Below, in pieces: positions 34,847 to 44,628 of a stretch of 64,000 nt of DNA (position 1 is the stretch's first letter; the number at the start of each line of letters is the position of its first letter). Position numbers and translations under genes: made by a program. The notes under the pieces are model-generated. The model saw only the letters and a list, made by a program, of their open reading frames with translations, had not been told where the DNA came from and searched no databases. Origin of the DNA: Arundinibacter roseus (GTDB lineage: Bacteria > Bacteroidota > Bacteroidia > Cytophagales > Spirosomataceae); contig NZ_SMJU01000002.1 in NCBI RefSeq assembly GCF_004348825.1, forward strand, positions 1-64,000, written 5' to 3'.

Positions 34847-35959
34847 TTACTGTGAATTTTCAATCCCCTTGTCACGCAGCATATAGGTGGCAGTAAGTGG
34901 ATAATGATCCGAAAATGGAATGGTATTTAAGGTCTGAAAATCCGTTAATTCAAGTCGCCTGTGATCATAAAACTGATGATCGATTCGTATGAAATAGGGG
35001 AGACGATTGTAAGTAAAGCCAAAGCCATGACCTTTCTTTTCAAAGGCATTGGTCAGTTTTTGAGCTAATCGACCATAGACATAGCTATACGGTGTATCGT
35101 TAAAATCTCCGCAAATGATGACCGGATAAGGAGAAATGCTCTGCCATTGATCCAGAATCGCCACCTCTTGCGACCGTTCATTGAAGCCCCGGCGCATTTG
35201 CCGAATCGTTCCTTTGGTTTCGCGCTTGATGCCATCGTAGGCTTCCTGCTCTTTTAATTTATTGAGTTTGAGAGTCATAGAAAACAGATGAACATTCATG
35301 ATTCGGACTGTATCTTTTCCCCAGGCAATATCAGCCTGTAAAATTCCATTTTGGCCACCAAAAAAAGTATCTCGTTTTGCCACAATCGGATATTTTGAAA
35401 ATAGCGCCACGCCCACCGTATACGACGGATTTCCGCCCTGTTTATGATCGAGTCGGGTGTAGTGTTTGTAACCCGCCTTTTTTAGCGTTGAGACAAAGTT
35501 AAAGGCAGGAATATCTTCACGGCTGTAAAACTCCTGAAAGCACAGAATATCGGCATCCTGAGTACTGATCCAGGAACGGATCTGATCCGTATTTGAGGTA
35601 TTCTCCCCACTGAGATAATTGTACAAACTAAAATTAAAGACATTGTAATTGAGGACTTTAAGGCTAGTGGAAGTGTGCGGTAGTGTATCGGAAGCCGGCA
35701 GTCTGAACTGAAATGTTCGTCCCAGAAAAGGCCACGCCAGGCCTATCATCACCAACGATGTGAGTACACGTTTGGGTGACACCAACGCCCAGAAAACAAG
35801 AAAAAAGCCGTGGATAATCAGCAGAATCGGTAAGGAAAGCATCAAGAAGCCAGCCAGCCAATGTGCGCTGAGGGTCCAATAGCTTAGTGCAAAGACCAGC
35901 AAAGTATACACAATGATGAGTTTGTAGACAAGCCAAAGAAAGGAAGAAAACAGGCGCAT
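34847..35959 (-). CDS. Membrane-anchored endonuclease/exonuclease/phosphatase family protein
   Basis: The 370-residue protein has two to three N-terminal membrane helices (about residues 5-80), then an EEP domain: NVFNFSLYN, LCFQEFYS with the metal-binding Glu, PVIICGDFNDTPYSY with the catalytic Asp/Asn pair, and FSDHYPLTATY with the terminal Asp-His. The family includes DNases, sphingomyelinases and phosphoinositide phosphatases. The substrate of this Bacteroidota membrane form is unknown. It is divergent from rimP. Confidence 0.87.
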   Translation of the reverse strand: MRLFSSFLWLVYKLIIVYTLLVFALSYWTLSAHWLAGFLMLSLPILLIIHGFFLVFWALVSPKRVLTSLVMIGLAWPFLGRTFQFRLPASDTLPHTSTSLKVLNYNVFNFSLYNYLSGENTSNTDQIRSWISTQDADILCFQEFYSREDIPAFNFVSTLKKAGYKHYTRLDHKQGGNPSYTVGVALFSKYPIVAKRDTFFGGQNGILQADIAWGKDTVRIMNVHLFSMTLKLNKLKEQEAYDGIKRETKGTIRQMRRGFNERSQEVAILDQWQSISPYPVIICGDFNDTPYSYVYGRLAQKLTNAFEKKGHGFGFTYNRLPYFIRIDHQFYDHRRLELTDFQTLNTIPFSDHYPLTATYMLRDKGIENSQ

Positions 35960-36027
35960 AGTAGCTGGAATGGATGAAAGTCCAAAATTAAGCGAAGGAA
36001 ATGAATAAAAGCGGGTTTAGGAATGTG

Positions 36028-36059
36028 TTTGCGAATATTGCGGAATATTGTTATCTTTG
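36028..36059 (+). promoter_or_regulatory. Bacteroidetes-type promoter of rimP-nusA-infB
   Basis: TTTG at 36028-36031, then 20 bases, then TATCTTTG at 36052-36059. This matches the sigma-ABfr consensus (TTTG, about 19-20 bases, TAnnTTTG) at every fixed position. Transcription should begin near 36065, giving a leader of about 57 bases before rimP. A decamer close to GCGGAATATT occurs three times across 36031-36069. Confidence 0.85.
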
Positions 36060-36089
36060 CGGAATATTTAGGTTAAAATATCACGATGG

Positions 36090-36113
36090 AGGGGATAGCA
36101 AATCCCCTTTTTT
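36090..36113 (+). terminator. Terminator-like attenuator in the rimP leader
   Basis: AGGGGAT (36090-36096) pairs with ATCCCCT (36102-36108) around a 5-base loop, followed by TTTTTT (36108-36113). It lies between the promoter and the rimP ATG at 36122. As NusA, encoded next in the operon, acts on hairpin-dependent termination, feedback attenuation is plausible. Confidence 0.65.
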
Positions 36114-36121
36114 GTTGCAAT

Positions 36122-36604
36122 ATGGCGCTAAAAGAACAGATTACTACCTTTCTGGAACCTTACCTGGAAGAAGGAAAATATTTTATTGTTGACATTCATG
36201 TCAAAGCATCAAAAGTAAGTCAGAAAGTAATGATTTTGCTGGATAGCGATGAGGGAATCACTATACAGGAGTGCGCCGACATCAGCCGGGCGTTGGGCAA
36301 TGATCTGGAAGCTTCCGAAACCATTGATACACCTTATACCTTAGAGGTTTCGTCTCCCGGTCTGGATCAACCGCTGCACCTGCTTCGTCAATATACAAAA
36401 AACGTAGGTAGAGAACTGAAAGTATCCCTGGTGTCAGGTGAGATTGTAAGTGGGACATTGGTAGAAGTAAAAGAAAGTAGCATCGTGTTACAGGTGCCTG
36501 CTCCTAAAAAGAAACCAAAAGTGCCGCTGGAAGAATCCGCACTCCGTCCGGAGCTTCCACTCGAAACCATTGCAAAAGCAATCGTACAGGTTTCTTTTAA
36601 GTAG
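36122..36604 (+). CDS. rimP: Ribosome maturation factor RimP
   Basis: The start is the ATG at 36122 (MALKEQITTFLEPYL); an in-frame upstream ATG at 36086 lies within the leader hairpin. The 160-residue protein has the RimP N-terminal domain with D-I-S-R-A-L-G and YTLEVSSPGLDQPL, both family hallmarks, then a small C-terminal SH3-like domain (GRELKVSLVSGEIVSGTL). It assists 30S subunit assembly in the cytoplasm. Its position directly before nusA and infB is the conserved bacterial order. Confidence 0.95.
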   Translation: MALKEQITTFLEPYLEEGKYFIVDIHVKASKVSQKVMILLDSDEGITIQECADISRALGNDLEASETIDTPYTLEVSSPGLDQPLHLLRQYTKNVGRELKVSLVSGEIVSGTLVEVKESSIVLQVPAPKKKPKVPLEESALRPELPLETIAKAIVQVSFK

Positions 36605-36691
36605 TTGTATATCAGTGCTTTTGAGATAGTTTTTTTAAGAAGAGATATAATTTTCGTAATTTAGAATCAGGAATATCCTATTTAATACAAC

Positions 36692-37933
36692 ATGGATAGC
36701 TCAATATTAATAGAGTCATTCGCAGACTTTGCCAGTTCAAAAAGTATTGATCGTCCCACGATGATCAGTGTGTTGGAAGAGGTGTTTCGTACCATGATCC
36801 GGAAGAAATTCGGCACGGACGATAACTTTGACGTCATCATCAATCCCGAAAACGGGGATCTTGAAATGTGGCGCACCCGCGAAATTGTTGACGATGATTC
36901 GGAAGACATCTGGGATCATGACAAGATACCTTTGTCCGAAGCCCGCAAAATTCAGACGGACTTTGAAGTAGGCGAAGAAGTTGCCGAAGAAGTTAAACTT
37001 GTAGACTTTGGTCGTCGATTGGTACAAACAGCCCGTCAGACATTGATCCAAAAGATCAAAGATCTGGAAAAGGAGATGTTGTACGAAAAGTACAAAGATC
37101 AGGTAGGAGAGTTGATTACAGGTGAAGTGTATCAAACTTTGCGGAATGAACTCATTATCATGGATTCGGAAGGCAACGAACTTTCTCTGCCCCGAACCGA
37201 GCAAATCTCGAAAGACAGATTCCGTAAAGGAGATTCCGTAAAGGCGGTTATTCATAAAGTAGAAATGAATAATGGTACGCCAAAAATTACTTTGTCAAGA
37301 ACTTCATCGGTGTTCCTGGAACGACTTTTTGAAATTGAGATCCCGGAAATCGAAGACGGACTCATTTCGATTCGGCGGATTGTCCGTGAACCCGGAGATC
37401 GTGCCAAAGTAGCCGTAGAATCCTACGATGACCGCATTGACCCCGTGGGTGCCTGCGTCGGAATGAAAGGTTCCCGGATTCATAGCATCGTTCGTGAGTT
37501 GGGTAATGAAAATATAGACGTTATCAATTACACCGAGAACCTTGAACTGTTGATCAGCCGCGCATTGAGTCCCGCCAAAATCAGTTCCACCACCATTGAT
37601 CGGGATGCAAAGCGGGTTTCGGTTTATCTTAAACCGGATCAGGTTTCGTTAGCGATTGGTAAGGGCGGACAGAATATCAAGTTGGCCGGTCGCCTTGTTG
37701 GTATGGAAATAGATGTGTTCCGGGATGTTGAAGAATTGGCAGAAGAAGACGTAGATTTGTCAGAATTTACGGATGAAATTGAAGAGTGGATGATCGGAGA
37801 ATTCCGTAAAATCGGACTCGACACCGCCAAAAGCGTACTAGCGCTGAGCAAAGAAGAACTCCTGCGCCGGACCGATCTGGAAGAAAGCAGCATTGAAGAT
37901 GTACTCGACGTACTGCGCAGAGAATTTGAATAG
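36692..37933 (+). CDS. nusA: Transcription termination/antitermination factor NusA
   Basis: The 413-residue protein runs N-terminal RNA polymerase-binding domain (1-130), S1 domain (GELITGEVYQTL onward, about 135-200), and two KH domains with VGMKGSRIHSIVREL and IGKGGQNIKLAGRL. It ends in a short acidic helical segment (EEDVDLSEFTDEIEEW) and lacks the long AR repeats of enterobacterial NusA, as usual for Bacteroidota. It modulates pausing, termination and antitermination. It follows rimP by 87 bases and precedes infB by 116 bases in the same operon. Confidence 0.96.
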   Translation: MDSSILIESFADFASSKSIDRPTMISVLEEVFRTMIRKKFGTDDNFDVIINPENGDLEMWRTREIVDDDSEDIWDHDKIPLSEARKIQTDFEVGEEVAEEVKLVDFGRRLVQTARQTLIQKIKDLEKEMLYEKYKDQVGELITGEVYQTLRNELIIMDSEGNELSLPRTEQISKDRFRKGDSVKAVIHKVEMNNGTPKITLSRTSSVFLERLFEIEIPEIEDGLISIRRIVREPGDRAKVAVESYDDRIDPVGACVGMKGSRIHSIVRELGNENIDVINYTENLELLISRALSPAKISSTTIDRDAKRVSVYLKPDQVSLAIGKGGQNIKLAGRLVGMEIDVFRDVEELAEEDVDLSEFTDEIEEWMIGEFRKIGLDTAKSVLALSKEELLRRTDLEESSIEDVLDVLRREFE

Positions 37934-38049
37934 AGAACAGCCAATAGCCTCAGCCTGACAATAAAAAGCGGGTAATGTAGCTACAAACTGAACTATAAGT
38001 TTATATATTTTATTACCCAAAGAAAGAACACTATTGTTAATTGCTAAAT

Positions 38050-41000
38050 ATGGCAGAAGATAAAATGATGCGCCTAAGCCAAGTGGCACGAATCCTGAAC
38101 GTAGGAATATCTACGATTGTGGATCATCTGTCTGCCAAAGGGTTTAAGGTGGAAACCAATCCGAATACAAAAATCAATGCTGAGCAAATCGACTTTTTAG
38201 CTAAGGATTTTAAATCGGACCGGCTGCATACTTCGGTTACGGCACCGAAGCCGGCAGCGGCTCCCGAAACTCCTAAGGTAGAAGAAAAGCGCGAAAGTGA
38301 ATTTGATGATATACTTTATTTTCGTCCATCAGGCACAAAACCCGCAGAGAAACCCGTTGAAAAGCCGGTTGAAAAAGTTGCTGAGCCCACATCCATTGAA
38401 ACGCGCTTACCCGGGATAAAAATTGTAGGGAAAATTGACCTTGACGCCAAAAGGCCTGTGGTGGCTCCAAAACCGGAGGTAAAAGCCGAGGAGCCTGTTC
38501 CTGAACCTGTTAAACAGCCGGAACAGCCCGTTAGGAAAGAAGAAACCCCCGTTGCCGAAGCCCCGAAACCGGTAGAAAAAACACCGGAAGCAGTGGTTGA
38601 AAAAACGGTAGTAGATGTGACTCCTGTGGAAAAAGCCACTCCAATTCAGGAGACACCGAAGGTTGTTGAAGAAAAGGTGGAAAAACCTGCGCCGGTAGAG
38701 GAAAAGATTGCTCCCAAAGCAGAAGTAAAAGAGGAGGTGATTGCGCCGAAAGTTGTTACGCCGGAGCCAATAGCAGCAGAACCGGTGAAAGTAGCAGCAG
38801 TTGAGCAGCCAAAAACAGAAGAAAAGCCGGTCGTTGAAACGCCGGTGTCTACTCCGGCGGTAGATGCAGGAAGTGCCAAACAAGAATCTAAGGAAATAAA
38901 AGAAAACCCAACGTCCGAAAAAAGCCAATTGCCTGTTGTAGAAGAAACCGTCCCGTCTGAGCTGATCGAAGCCAAAGGACAGCAATTACGGGGTTTACGC
39001 GTAATTGGCAAAATTGAACTTCCCTCTGAGAAGTCGAAAAAGAAAGATCCAGTTGCGTCCAGCGATGCAGCCGGAGATAAAAAACGTCGCCGTAAAAGAA
39101 AGCGGATTAGAGATAATCCTGCCGCCCCCGCTGCGCGTCCGCCAGCTACTGGCGCAGCAGCTGCAACTGCCGCACCGGCAGGTAGTACGCCAACCGCCAA
39201 GCCTAAGGAAACGACCGCCCCGGCCAAGCCCGCCGCCGCAGGTACTGCCGCCAAGGCAAAAACCGGACGTCGTGGACCTCGTCGGGAAGAGGTTTCTGAA
39301 AAAGAAGTTTCGGACAACATCAAAGCGACAATGGCGAGAATGGGCGGTGCCGCCGCCAACACCCGCATGGGTGGTAGAGGCGGAAACAAACGCCGCCGCG
39401 ACCGGGCCGATCAGGATGACAGTGCATTTGATCAGGAGGAAACAAAGGTGCTGCGCGTAACTGAGTTTATCTCCGCAAACGAGCTCGCTTCTTTGATGGA
39501 CGTAACGGTTCAGGAAGTAATTTCCGTGTGTATGAATATGGGTATGTTCGTGTCTATCAATCAGCGTATTGATGCCGAAGCGATCACCTTTATTGCCGAT
39601 GAATTCGGTTTTGAAGTTGAATTTATATCCGCAGAAGAGGAAATTCAAAATGAAGTAGTAATTGAAGTAGATAAGCCCGAAGACCTTACCGAGAGAGCCC
39701 CGATCGTGACGATTATGGGACACGTGGATCACGGGAAGACTTCGTTGCTGGATTATATCCGTCAGGAAAACGTGGCGAGTGGTGAAGCGGGCGGAATTAC
39801 TCAGCACATTGGTGCATATAGCGTAAAAACAAAAACCGGCAAGCAGGTTACGTTCCTTGATACTCCTGGTCACGAAGCCTTTACGGCGATGCGTGCACGG
39901 GGAGCGAAAGTTACTGACGTAGTAATTATCGTAATTGCTGCTGACGATAGCGTGATGCCTCAAACACGGGAAGCCATCAACCACGCACAAGTGGCAGGTG
40001 TTCCCATCGTATTTGCTTTCAGTAAGGTAGATAAGGCCGGAGCCAATACCGAAAAAATCCGGGAGGAACTTGCCAACATGAACCTGCTCGTAGAAGAGTG
40101 GGGTGGAAAATACCAAACTCAGGAAATCTCGTCTAAGTCTGGATTGGGAATTGCTGAACTTCTGGAAAAAGTATTGCTGGAAGCTGAACTCCTTGAACTC
40201 ACTGCCAATCCTAAGCGTAAAGCAATCGGTACGGTGGTAGAAGCGTCGTTGGATAAAGGCCGAGGCTACGTGACAACAATTCTGGTGCAGGCCGGAACGC
40301 TTAAAGTTGGAGATATTATTCTGGCGGGAGCGCATCACGGTCGTGTGAAAGCAATGACAGATCATTTGGGTAAACGCCTAAAAATTGCGGGTCCTTCAAC
40401 GCCTGTGCAGGTACTTGGCCTGAACGGAGCACCGCAGGCGGGAGATAAGTTTAACGTAATGGAACAGGAACGGGATGCCCGCGAATTGGCCAACAAACGT
40501 GAGCAGATTCTCCGCGAACAAACGATTCGGTCACGCAAGCACATTACGCTTGAAGAAATTGGTCGACGTAAGGCTATTGGTTCATTTAAAGAATTGAACC
40601 TGATTGTCAAAGGCGACGTGGATGGATCAGTGGAAGCGCTTTCAGATTCTTTGCTGCAACTTTCTACCTCAGAAATTCAGATCAATATCATTCACAAAGC
40701 GGTTGGACAAATCTCTGAATCGGATGTTAACCTTGCCATTGCATCGGATGCAATCATCGTGGGCTTCCAGGTGAGGCCATCGTCCAACGCAAAGAAAATG
40801 GCCGAACAGGAGCAAATCGAAATCCGGCATTACTCCGTTATTTATAACGCCATTGAGGAAATCAAAGATGCCATGACGGGCATGCTTGCTCCAACGGTGG
40901 AAGAATTTGTAACAGGAAATATCGAAATACGGGATATCTTCAAAATCAGCCGTATCGGAACAATCGCCGGATGCTATGTGACGGACGGTTTTGTGAAGAG

Positions 41001-41199
41001 AAATAACAAAATCCGGATCATTCGCGATGGTATCGTGATTCATACCGGAGAAATTGATTCTCTGAAACGATTCAAGGATGATGTCAATGAGGTTCGCTCG
41101 GGTTACGAATGTGGCTTGAATATCAAGAACTTTAACGACATTGAACCGGGTGATATTATCGAAAGCTTTGAGCTTCGCGAAGTGAAAAGGACGCTCTGA
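38050..41199 (+). CDS. infB: Translation initiation factor IF-2
   Basis: The start is the ATG at 38050 ([16 protein letters not shown]), giving 1049 residues. A short N-terminal HTH-like IF2_N domain precedes a low-complexity linker (about 75-430) rich in Pro, Ala, Glu, Lys and Val and then Arg-rich. A second IF2_N domain follows ([20 protein letters not shown]), then the GTPase with GHVDHGKTS at 557, DTPGHEAF at 604, and domains II-IV. The G4 motif reads S658-K-V-D instead of the usual NKxD. It delivers initiator tRNA to the 30S subunit. It closes the rimP-nusA-infB operon and is followed by a strong terminator. Confidence 0.97.
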   Translation: MAEDKMMRLSQVARILNVGISTIVDHLSAKGFKVETNPNTKINAEQIDFLAKDFKSDRLHTSVTAPKPAAAPETPKVEEKRESEFDDILYFRPSGTKPAEKPVEKPVEKVAEPTSIETRLPGIKIVGKIDLDAKRPVVAPKPEVKAEEPVPEPVKQPEQPVRKEETPVAEAPKPVEKTPEAVVEKTVVDVTPVEKATPIQETPKVVEEKVEKPAPVEEKIAPKAEVKEEVIAPKVVTPEPIAAEPVKVAAVEQPKTEEKPVVETPVSTPAVDAGSAKQESKEIKENPTSEKSQLPVVEETVPSELIEAKGQQLRGLRVIGKIELPSEKSKKKDPVASSDAAGDKKRRRKRKRIRDNPAAPAARPPATGAAAATAAPAGSTPTAKPKETTAPAKPAAAGTAAKAKTGRRGPRREEVSEKEVSDNIKATMARMGGAAANTRMGGRGGNKRRRDRADQDDSAFDQEETKVLRVTEFISANELASLMDVTVQEVISVCMNMGMFVSINQRIDAEAITFIADEFGFEVEFISAEEEIQNEVVIEVDKPEDLTERAPIVTIMGHVDHGKTSLLDYIRQENVASGEAGGITQHIGAYSVKTKTGKQVTFLDTPGHEAFTAMRARGAKVTDVVIIVIAADDSVMPQTREAINHAQVAGVPIVFAFSKVDKAGANTEKIREELANMNLLVEEWGGKYQTQEISSKSGLGIAELLEKVLLEAELLELTANPKRKAIGTVVEASLDKGRGYVTTILVQAGTLKVGDIILAGAHHGRVKAMTDHLGKRLKIAGPSTPVQVLGLNGAPQAGDKFNVMEQERDARELANKREQILREQTIRSRKHITLEEIGRRKAIGSFKELNLIVKGDVDGSVEALSDSLLQLSTSEIQINIIHKAVGQISESDVNLAIASDAIIVGFQVRPSSNAKKMAEQEQIEIRHYSVIYNAIEEIKDAMTGMLAPTVEEFVTGNIEIRDIFKISRIGTIAGCYVTDGFVKRNNKIRIIRDGIVIHTGEIDSLKRFKDDVNEVRSGYECGLNIKNFNDIEPGDIIESFELREVKRTL

Positions 41200-41223
41200 T
41201 AGACATTCAGAATATAAATAGTC

Positions 41224-41257
41224 AAAAGGCTGATTTCCTCGGAAGTCAGCCTTTTTT
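41224..41257 (+). terminator. Rho-independent terminator of the rimP-nusA-infB operon
   Basis: AAAAGGCTGA (41224-41233) pairs with TCAGCCTTTT (41246-41255). Four more pairs (one G-T) close a 4-base loop, and a six-T run spans 41252-41257. It lies 24 bases past the infB stop. Confidence 0.9.
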
Positions 41258-41348
41258 GTTGACCGATAGCAGCGTATGTAACAAAGTGAGAAGTGATGAA
41301 GGCATGGTTTTTTAACTTTACTATTCACAACTAACTTGATTGAAGGAC

Positions 41349-41663
41349 ATGGATACTAACGAAAAAGAAAAAGAACAACAGCGACATCAGACTAACGCAA
41401 ATGACAGTGACAAGCCTGAACCCTATGACCCGGATCAGTACATTCCCAAATCGGCTACGATTGAAGGGTACGAGGAAGATGTTTTTCTGGAAAAAGTAAG
41501 TCCTGAAAAAGGATACAGCACGGACCCCAAACAGGGAATGTGGGATGCTTCGCAGCACATTGCCGATGAAGATGTAGATCGGGTTCCGGATGAAGATCAG
41601 GAGAAAGAAGCACAAAATATGAAAGAAAGCTTTGAAAAATCTCAGGAGAACAAGGATAATTAG
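41349..41663 (+). CDS. Small acidic hydrophilic protein, function unknown
   Basis: The start is the ATG at 41349 (MDTNEKEKEQQRHQ). The 104-residue protein is very rich in Asp, Glu, Lys and Gln, with no hydrophobic core beyond a short central part (SATIEGYEEDVFLEKVSPEKG). It is probably largely unstructured. The central segment and a PDQYIPKSAT motif look conserved rather than random. It is followed 43 bases later by a second small acidic gene on the same strand. I do not recognise a family. Confidence 0.6.
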   Translation: MDTNEKEKEQQRHQTNANDSDKPEPYDPDQYIPKSATIEGYEEDVFLEKVSPEKGYSTDPKQGMWDASQHIADEDVDRVPDEDQEKEAQNMKESFEKSQENKDN

Positions 41664-41706
41664 CACTCGATTGTATTCCCATGTATTCTAACAAAACATT
41701 TCAACC

Positions 41707-41934
41707 ATGATCGATCAACAAAAAAGTAGTCAGGAAATTGACGAAGAACGAATCGTCCAAACGCATTCAAACCTGGGGCTTGTAGACGCACGACCCGGAG
41801 AAAGCACGTTTCCAACGGGTACAAAAAACCACAGTACCAGCATGGATCATGCGTTTGATGAGTTGGCAGATTTGCCAGCGGAAGAAGAGCTGGAAATGGA
41901 CGAAGACTCAGAGTTGGAGAATGAAGAGGAATGA
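41707..41934 (+). CDS. Very small acidic protein, function unknown
   Basis: The 75-residue protein starts with ATG at 41707 and ends in a run dominated by Glu and Asp (ELEMDEDSELENEEE). The middle (GLVDARPGESTFPTGTKNH, then HAFDELADL) is less biased and might be a short binding motif. It is likely co-transcribed with the preceding acidic protein gene. Function is unknown. Confidence 0.5.
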   Translation: MIDQQKSSQEIDEERIVQTHSNLGLVDARPGESTFPTGTKNHSTSMDHAFDELADLPAEEELEMDEDSELENEEE

Positions 41935-41943
41935 TAGATCTGA

Positions 41944-42825
41944 TTACTCCTCAAACGAAACCATGATTTGATTGGCCGCCGTTTGTGGAGTTGTTTCATG
42001 AGTTTCCTGGGCAAAAACATCAAATCGACGCGGGACATTCAGAAGCCGGAGTTTCTTTTCCAGCATTTCTCCCTGCCGGGGCGACACGAGATTGTCACGC
42101 AGGCCGTACACAAGCATGGTACGTGGGGAGCGAAAAGAGGCCAAATGAAATGGACTTGCGTTTTTGAAAACATCCGTGGAGTCGCCGTATTTTTTGCCCA
42201 GGAGTTTTTCAACATTTATCCACAAGCTTCTGTCCATCAGAGAATTAATGGATAGTTCAGTTGGAGCAGAGAAACCTATAACCGTATGTAAACTGGTTTC
42301 TTTGGTAGAATAGGCATACGTCAGCGCCAAATGCCCTCCGGCACTGAGCCCGGCCAATCGGTAATTGTTTTTTCTCAGATTGAAAGTATCTGCATGGGAA
42401 ATAAGAAACTTAATGGCCGTATCAATGTCATTCAGCTGACGAGCAAGCAGTGTAGATGAATCCTTTGGAGTAACCTGATAATTCATATTGACAATTGCCA
42501 GGTTCTTATTTTTATTAAGAAGCAACTCAACGGTTGGATACAAAAATGTTTTATCTCCACTAATCCAGGCTCCGCCATGTAGTAAAATGACCACTTCGGC
42601 AGGGTTTTTATCTATTGATAGAGGTTGGTAAAGATCAAGCGTCAATGATTTATCAGGGCCAAAAACCAAATCCTGATGTAATTTGTAGCCTGAAATTCTG
42701 TCGTTCAGGAAAGAGGGTTCAGGGCCAATTTGATCCAGCCATTGGCAGCCTGCAAGCAGGAGTGAGCTACACAAAAAAAAGGATGCCTGTATACTCAATG
42801 ATTTATTCCCAAACATTCTCCTCAT
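41944..42825 (-). CDS. Lipoprotein alpha/beta hydrolase (esterase, BD-FAE-like)
   Basis: The start chosen is the ATG at 42823-42825 (MRRMFGNKSLSIQ); an ATG nine bases later is equally possible. The signal peptide ends in lipobox LLAGC, so the protein is lipid-anchored. The hydrolase core has the oxyanion motif LLHGGAWISGDK, nucleophile Ser in GLSAGGHLAL, an acidic residue in VYGLRDNLVSP and a His in AQETHETTP. This is the HGGxW esterase group that includes feruloyl and carboxyl esterases. The gene ends just after the GMC oxidoreductase gene on the same strand, suggesting joint use of a carbohydrate or aromatic ester. Confidence 0.83.
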   Translation of the reverse strand: MRRMFGNKSLSIQASFFLCSSLLLAGCQWLDQIGPEPSFLNDRISGYKLHQDLVFGPDKSLTLDLYQPLSIDKNPAEVVILLHGGAWISGDKTFLYPTVELLLNKNKNLAIVNMNYQVTPKDSSTLLARQLNDIDTAIKFLISHADTFNLRKNNYRLAGLSAGGHLALTYAYSTKETSLHTVIGFSAPTELSINSLMDRSLWINVEKLLGKKYGDSTDVFKNASPFHLASFRSPRTMLVYGLRDNLVSPRQGEMLEKKLRLLNVPRRFDVFAQETHETTPQTAANQIMVSFEE

Positions 42826-42895
42826 ACATTTCCAATAAAATTCGGCTAAACGTACGTCAAACACACGTAATAGGATGTTTGAGTTACGATAATTG

Positions 42896-44611
42896 TTACA
42901 AATTTCCTCGTTTACTTTCAGCAATCGCCCGATCTACCGCCCGAGCCGTTAGTGCCATAAAGGTAATAGATGGATTTTGATTTCCGACAGAAGTCATGCA
43001 GGCACCATCTGTGACAAATACATTTTTGACGCTATGCAGTTGATTCCATTCGTTCAGGAGGGAAGTTTTTGGGTCATGACCCATACGCACACCGCCCATT
43101 TCGTGAATATCCAGGCCAGGTGCCTGACCTGTATCATAGGCGTTAATATTCTTACAACCCGCGGCTTCCAGCATCTCAGTGCCCTGTGACAGAAAGTCAT
43201 CCCGCATATTAAAATCGTTTTCATCATACTCTACCGAGGTTATCAAAAGCGGAACGCCCCAGGCATCTGTCTGATCTTCACTAAGTCGAACATGGTTGGA
43301 GGCTTTTGGAATAGTTTCTCCCTGCATTTGCATAAAAACCCGCCAATCGCCCGGCGACGAAAGCCCGTCTTTGAAACCTGCTCCAAATCCTTTTTGTCCT
43401 AACCCCTGCTCCCAGCCGCTTCGCGCCGCACTGAACGCCACCATATAGCCGCGCTGGAAATTCAGTTTTTCCTGATTTTTTAAGTTTCTGAACGAAGGCA
43501 TAAAGACCGATGTAGGCCGCCTGCCATAATAGTAGGATTCCTGAAATCCTTCGAGAGAAGCCACAATATTTCCCCGATAATTGTGAAATGCGATGTATTT
43601 ACCTAACAGACCGCTGTCGTTTCCCAGCCCATTAGGGAAACGATTAGAGGTAGAATTCAACAGAATAAGATTGGTATTGAGACAGGCCGCATTTATAAAA
43701 ACTATGCGGGCATAATATTCGGTTTCTTCCTTGCTGTGTGCATCAATTACTTTGACTCCCAGTGCTTTACCTGTTGCTTCATCATACATAATGGAAGACA
43801 CAACTGAGTCGGGCCGGAGGGTAAGATTGCCGGTTTTTTCGGCCCAGGGTAGAGTAGAGGAATTGGAACTAAAATAACCGCCGTACGGACAGCCCCGATA
43901 GCATAGGTGCCGGGCCTGACATTGGCCACGCCCCTGCTGCAAATGAATTTCACCAGGTTTGGTCAGGTGCGCACAGCGGCCAATAATTACGTGACGGTCG
44001 GGATAGCGGGTGTTTAATTTCCCCTGAATGTGTTTTTCGGCGCAGTTCAGTTCCCAGGGAGGCAAAAACTCGCCGTCGGGCAGGCTGTCAATTCCATCTT
44101 TATTACCACTTATGCCAACAAATTTTTCGACATAGCTATACCAGGGCGCAAGGTCTTTGTACCGAATCGGCCAGTCAACTGCAAAGCCATCACGTGCAGG
44201 GCCTTCAAACTCATAATCGCTCCATCGTTGTGTCTGTCGTGCCCATGTCAGCGACTTTCCCCCAACCTGATAGCCACGAATCCAGTCAAAGGGTTTTTCC
44301 TGAATGTAGGGGTGCTCCTGATCTTTTACAAAAAAATCCTTTGTCGCTTCATCAAATGCATAGCAACGGTTTACGATCGGGTTTTCTTTTTTTTGTGCCA
44401 ACTCATCCCGCAACCGATGTGGGAAATCCCATGGATTGAGCATGGCAGTGGGGTAATCTTCTACGTGCCTGACCATGCGGCCACGTTCCAAAACCAACGT
44501 CTTTAACCCTTTGTCGCACAGCTCTCGTGCGGCCCAACCGCCGCTGATGCCGGAACCAACTACGATTGCATCAAATGTATTTTGTTTTTTTGCTTTTAGA
44601 TTAAGATTCAT
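42896..44611 (-). CDS. GMC family FAD oxidoreductase (paralogue 1)
   Basis: The start is the ATG at 44609-44611 (MNLNLKAKKQNTFDAIVVG). The 571-residue protein has the FAD Rossmann motif GSGISG at 19-24, then E..RG (LVLERGR), a Cys-rich stretch in the middle (GQCQARHLCYRGCPYGGYF), and the C-terminal GMC signature with HEMGGVRMG and NPSITFMALTARA. The Cys-containing insert is typical of the bacterial glucose/sugar 3-dehydrogenase-like GMC group that works with a gluconate-2-dehydrogenase subunit 3. No subunit 3 gene is adjacent to this copy. It is 45-50% similar by eye to the product of 47752-49473 and even shares the same N-terminal peptide. Confidence 0.88.
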   Translation of the reverse strand: MNLNLKAKKQNTFDAIVVGSGISGGWAARELCDKGLKTLVLERGRMVRHVEDYPTAMLNPWDFPHRLRDELAQKKENPIVNRCYAFDEATKDFFVKDQEHPYIQEKPFDWIRGYQVGGKSLTWARQTQRWSDYEFEGPARDGFAVDWPIRYKDLAPWYSYVEKFVGISGNKDGIDSLPDGEFLPPWELNCAEKHIQGKLNTRYPDRHVIIGRCAHLTKPGEIHLQQGRGQCQARHLCYRGCPYGGYFSSNSSTLPWAEKTGNLTLRPDSVVSSIMYDEATGKALGVKVIDAHSKEETEYYARIVFINAACLNTNLILLNSTSNRFPNGLGNDSGLLGKYIAFHNYRGNIVASLEGFQESYYYGRRPTSVFMPSFRNLKNQEKLNFQRGYMVAFSAARSGWEQGLGQKGFGAGFKDGLSSPGDWRVFMQMQGETIPKASNHVRLSEDQTDAWGVPLLITSVEYDENDFNMRDDFLSQGTEMLEAAGCKNINAYDTGQAPGLDIHEMGGVRMGHDPKTSLLNEWNQLHSVKNVFVTDGACMTSVGNQNPSITFMALTARAVDRAIAESKRGNL

Positions 44612-44628
44612 AGTCAGCAATTAATTTT

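Noticed and set aside
38320..39300. Low-complexity tandem-like repeats in infB
   Set aside because: They encode the Pro/Ala/Glu/Lys linker usual for IF-2 of this group and vary freely; no separate element.
38995..40365. A 456-codon open frame antisense to infB
   Set aside because: It is a shadow of the infB coding sequence: composition is Phe/His/Ser-rich without domain features, and infB on the other strand is certain.
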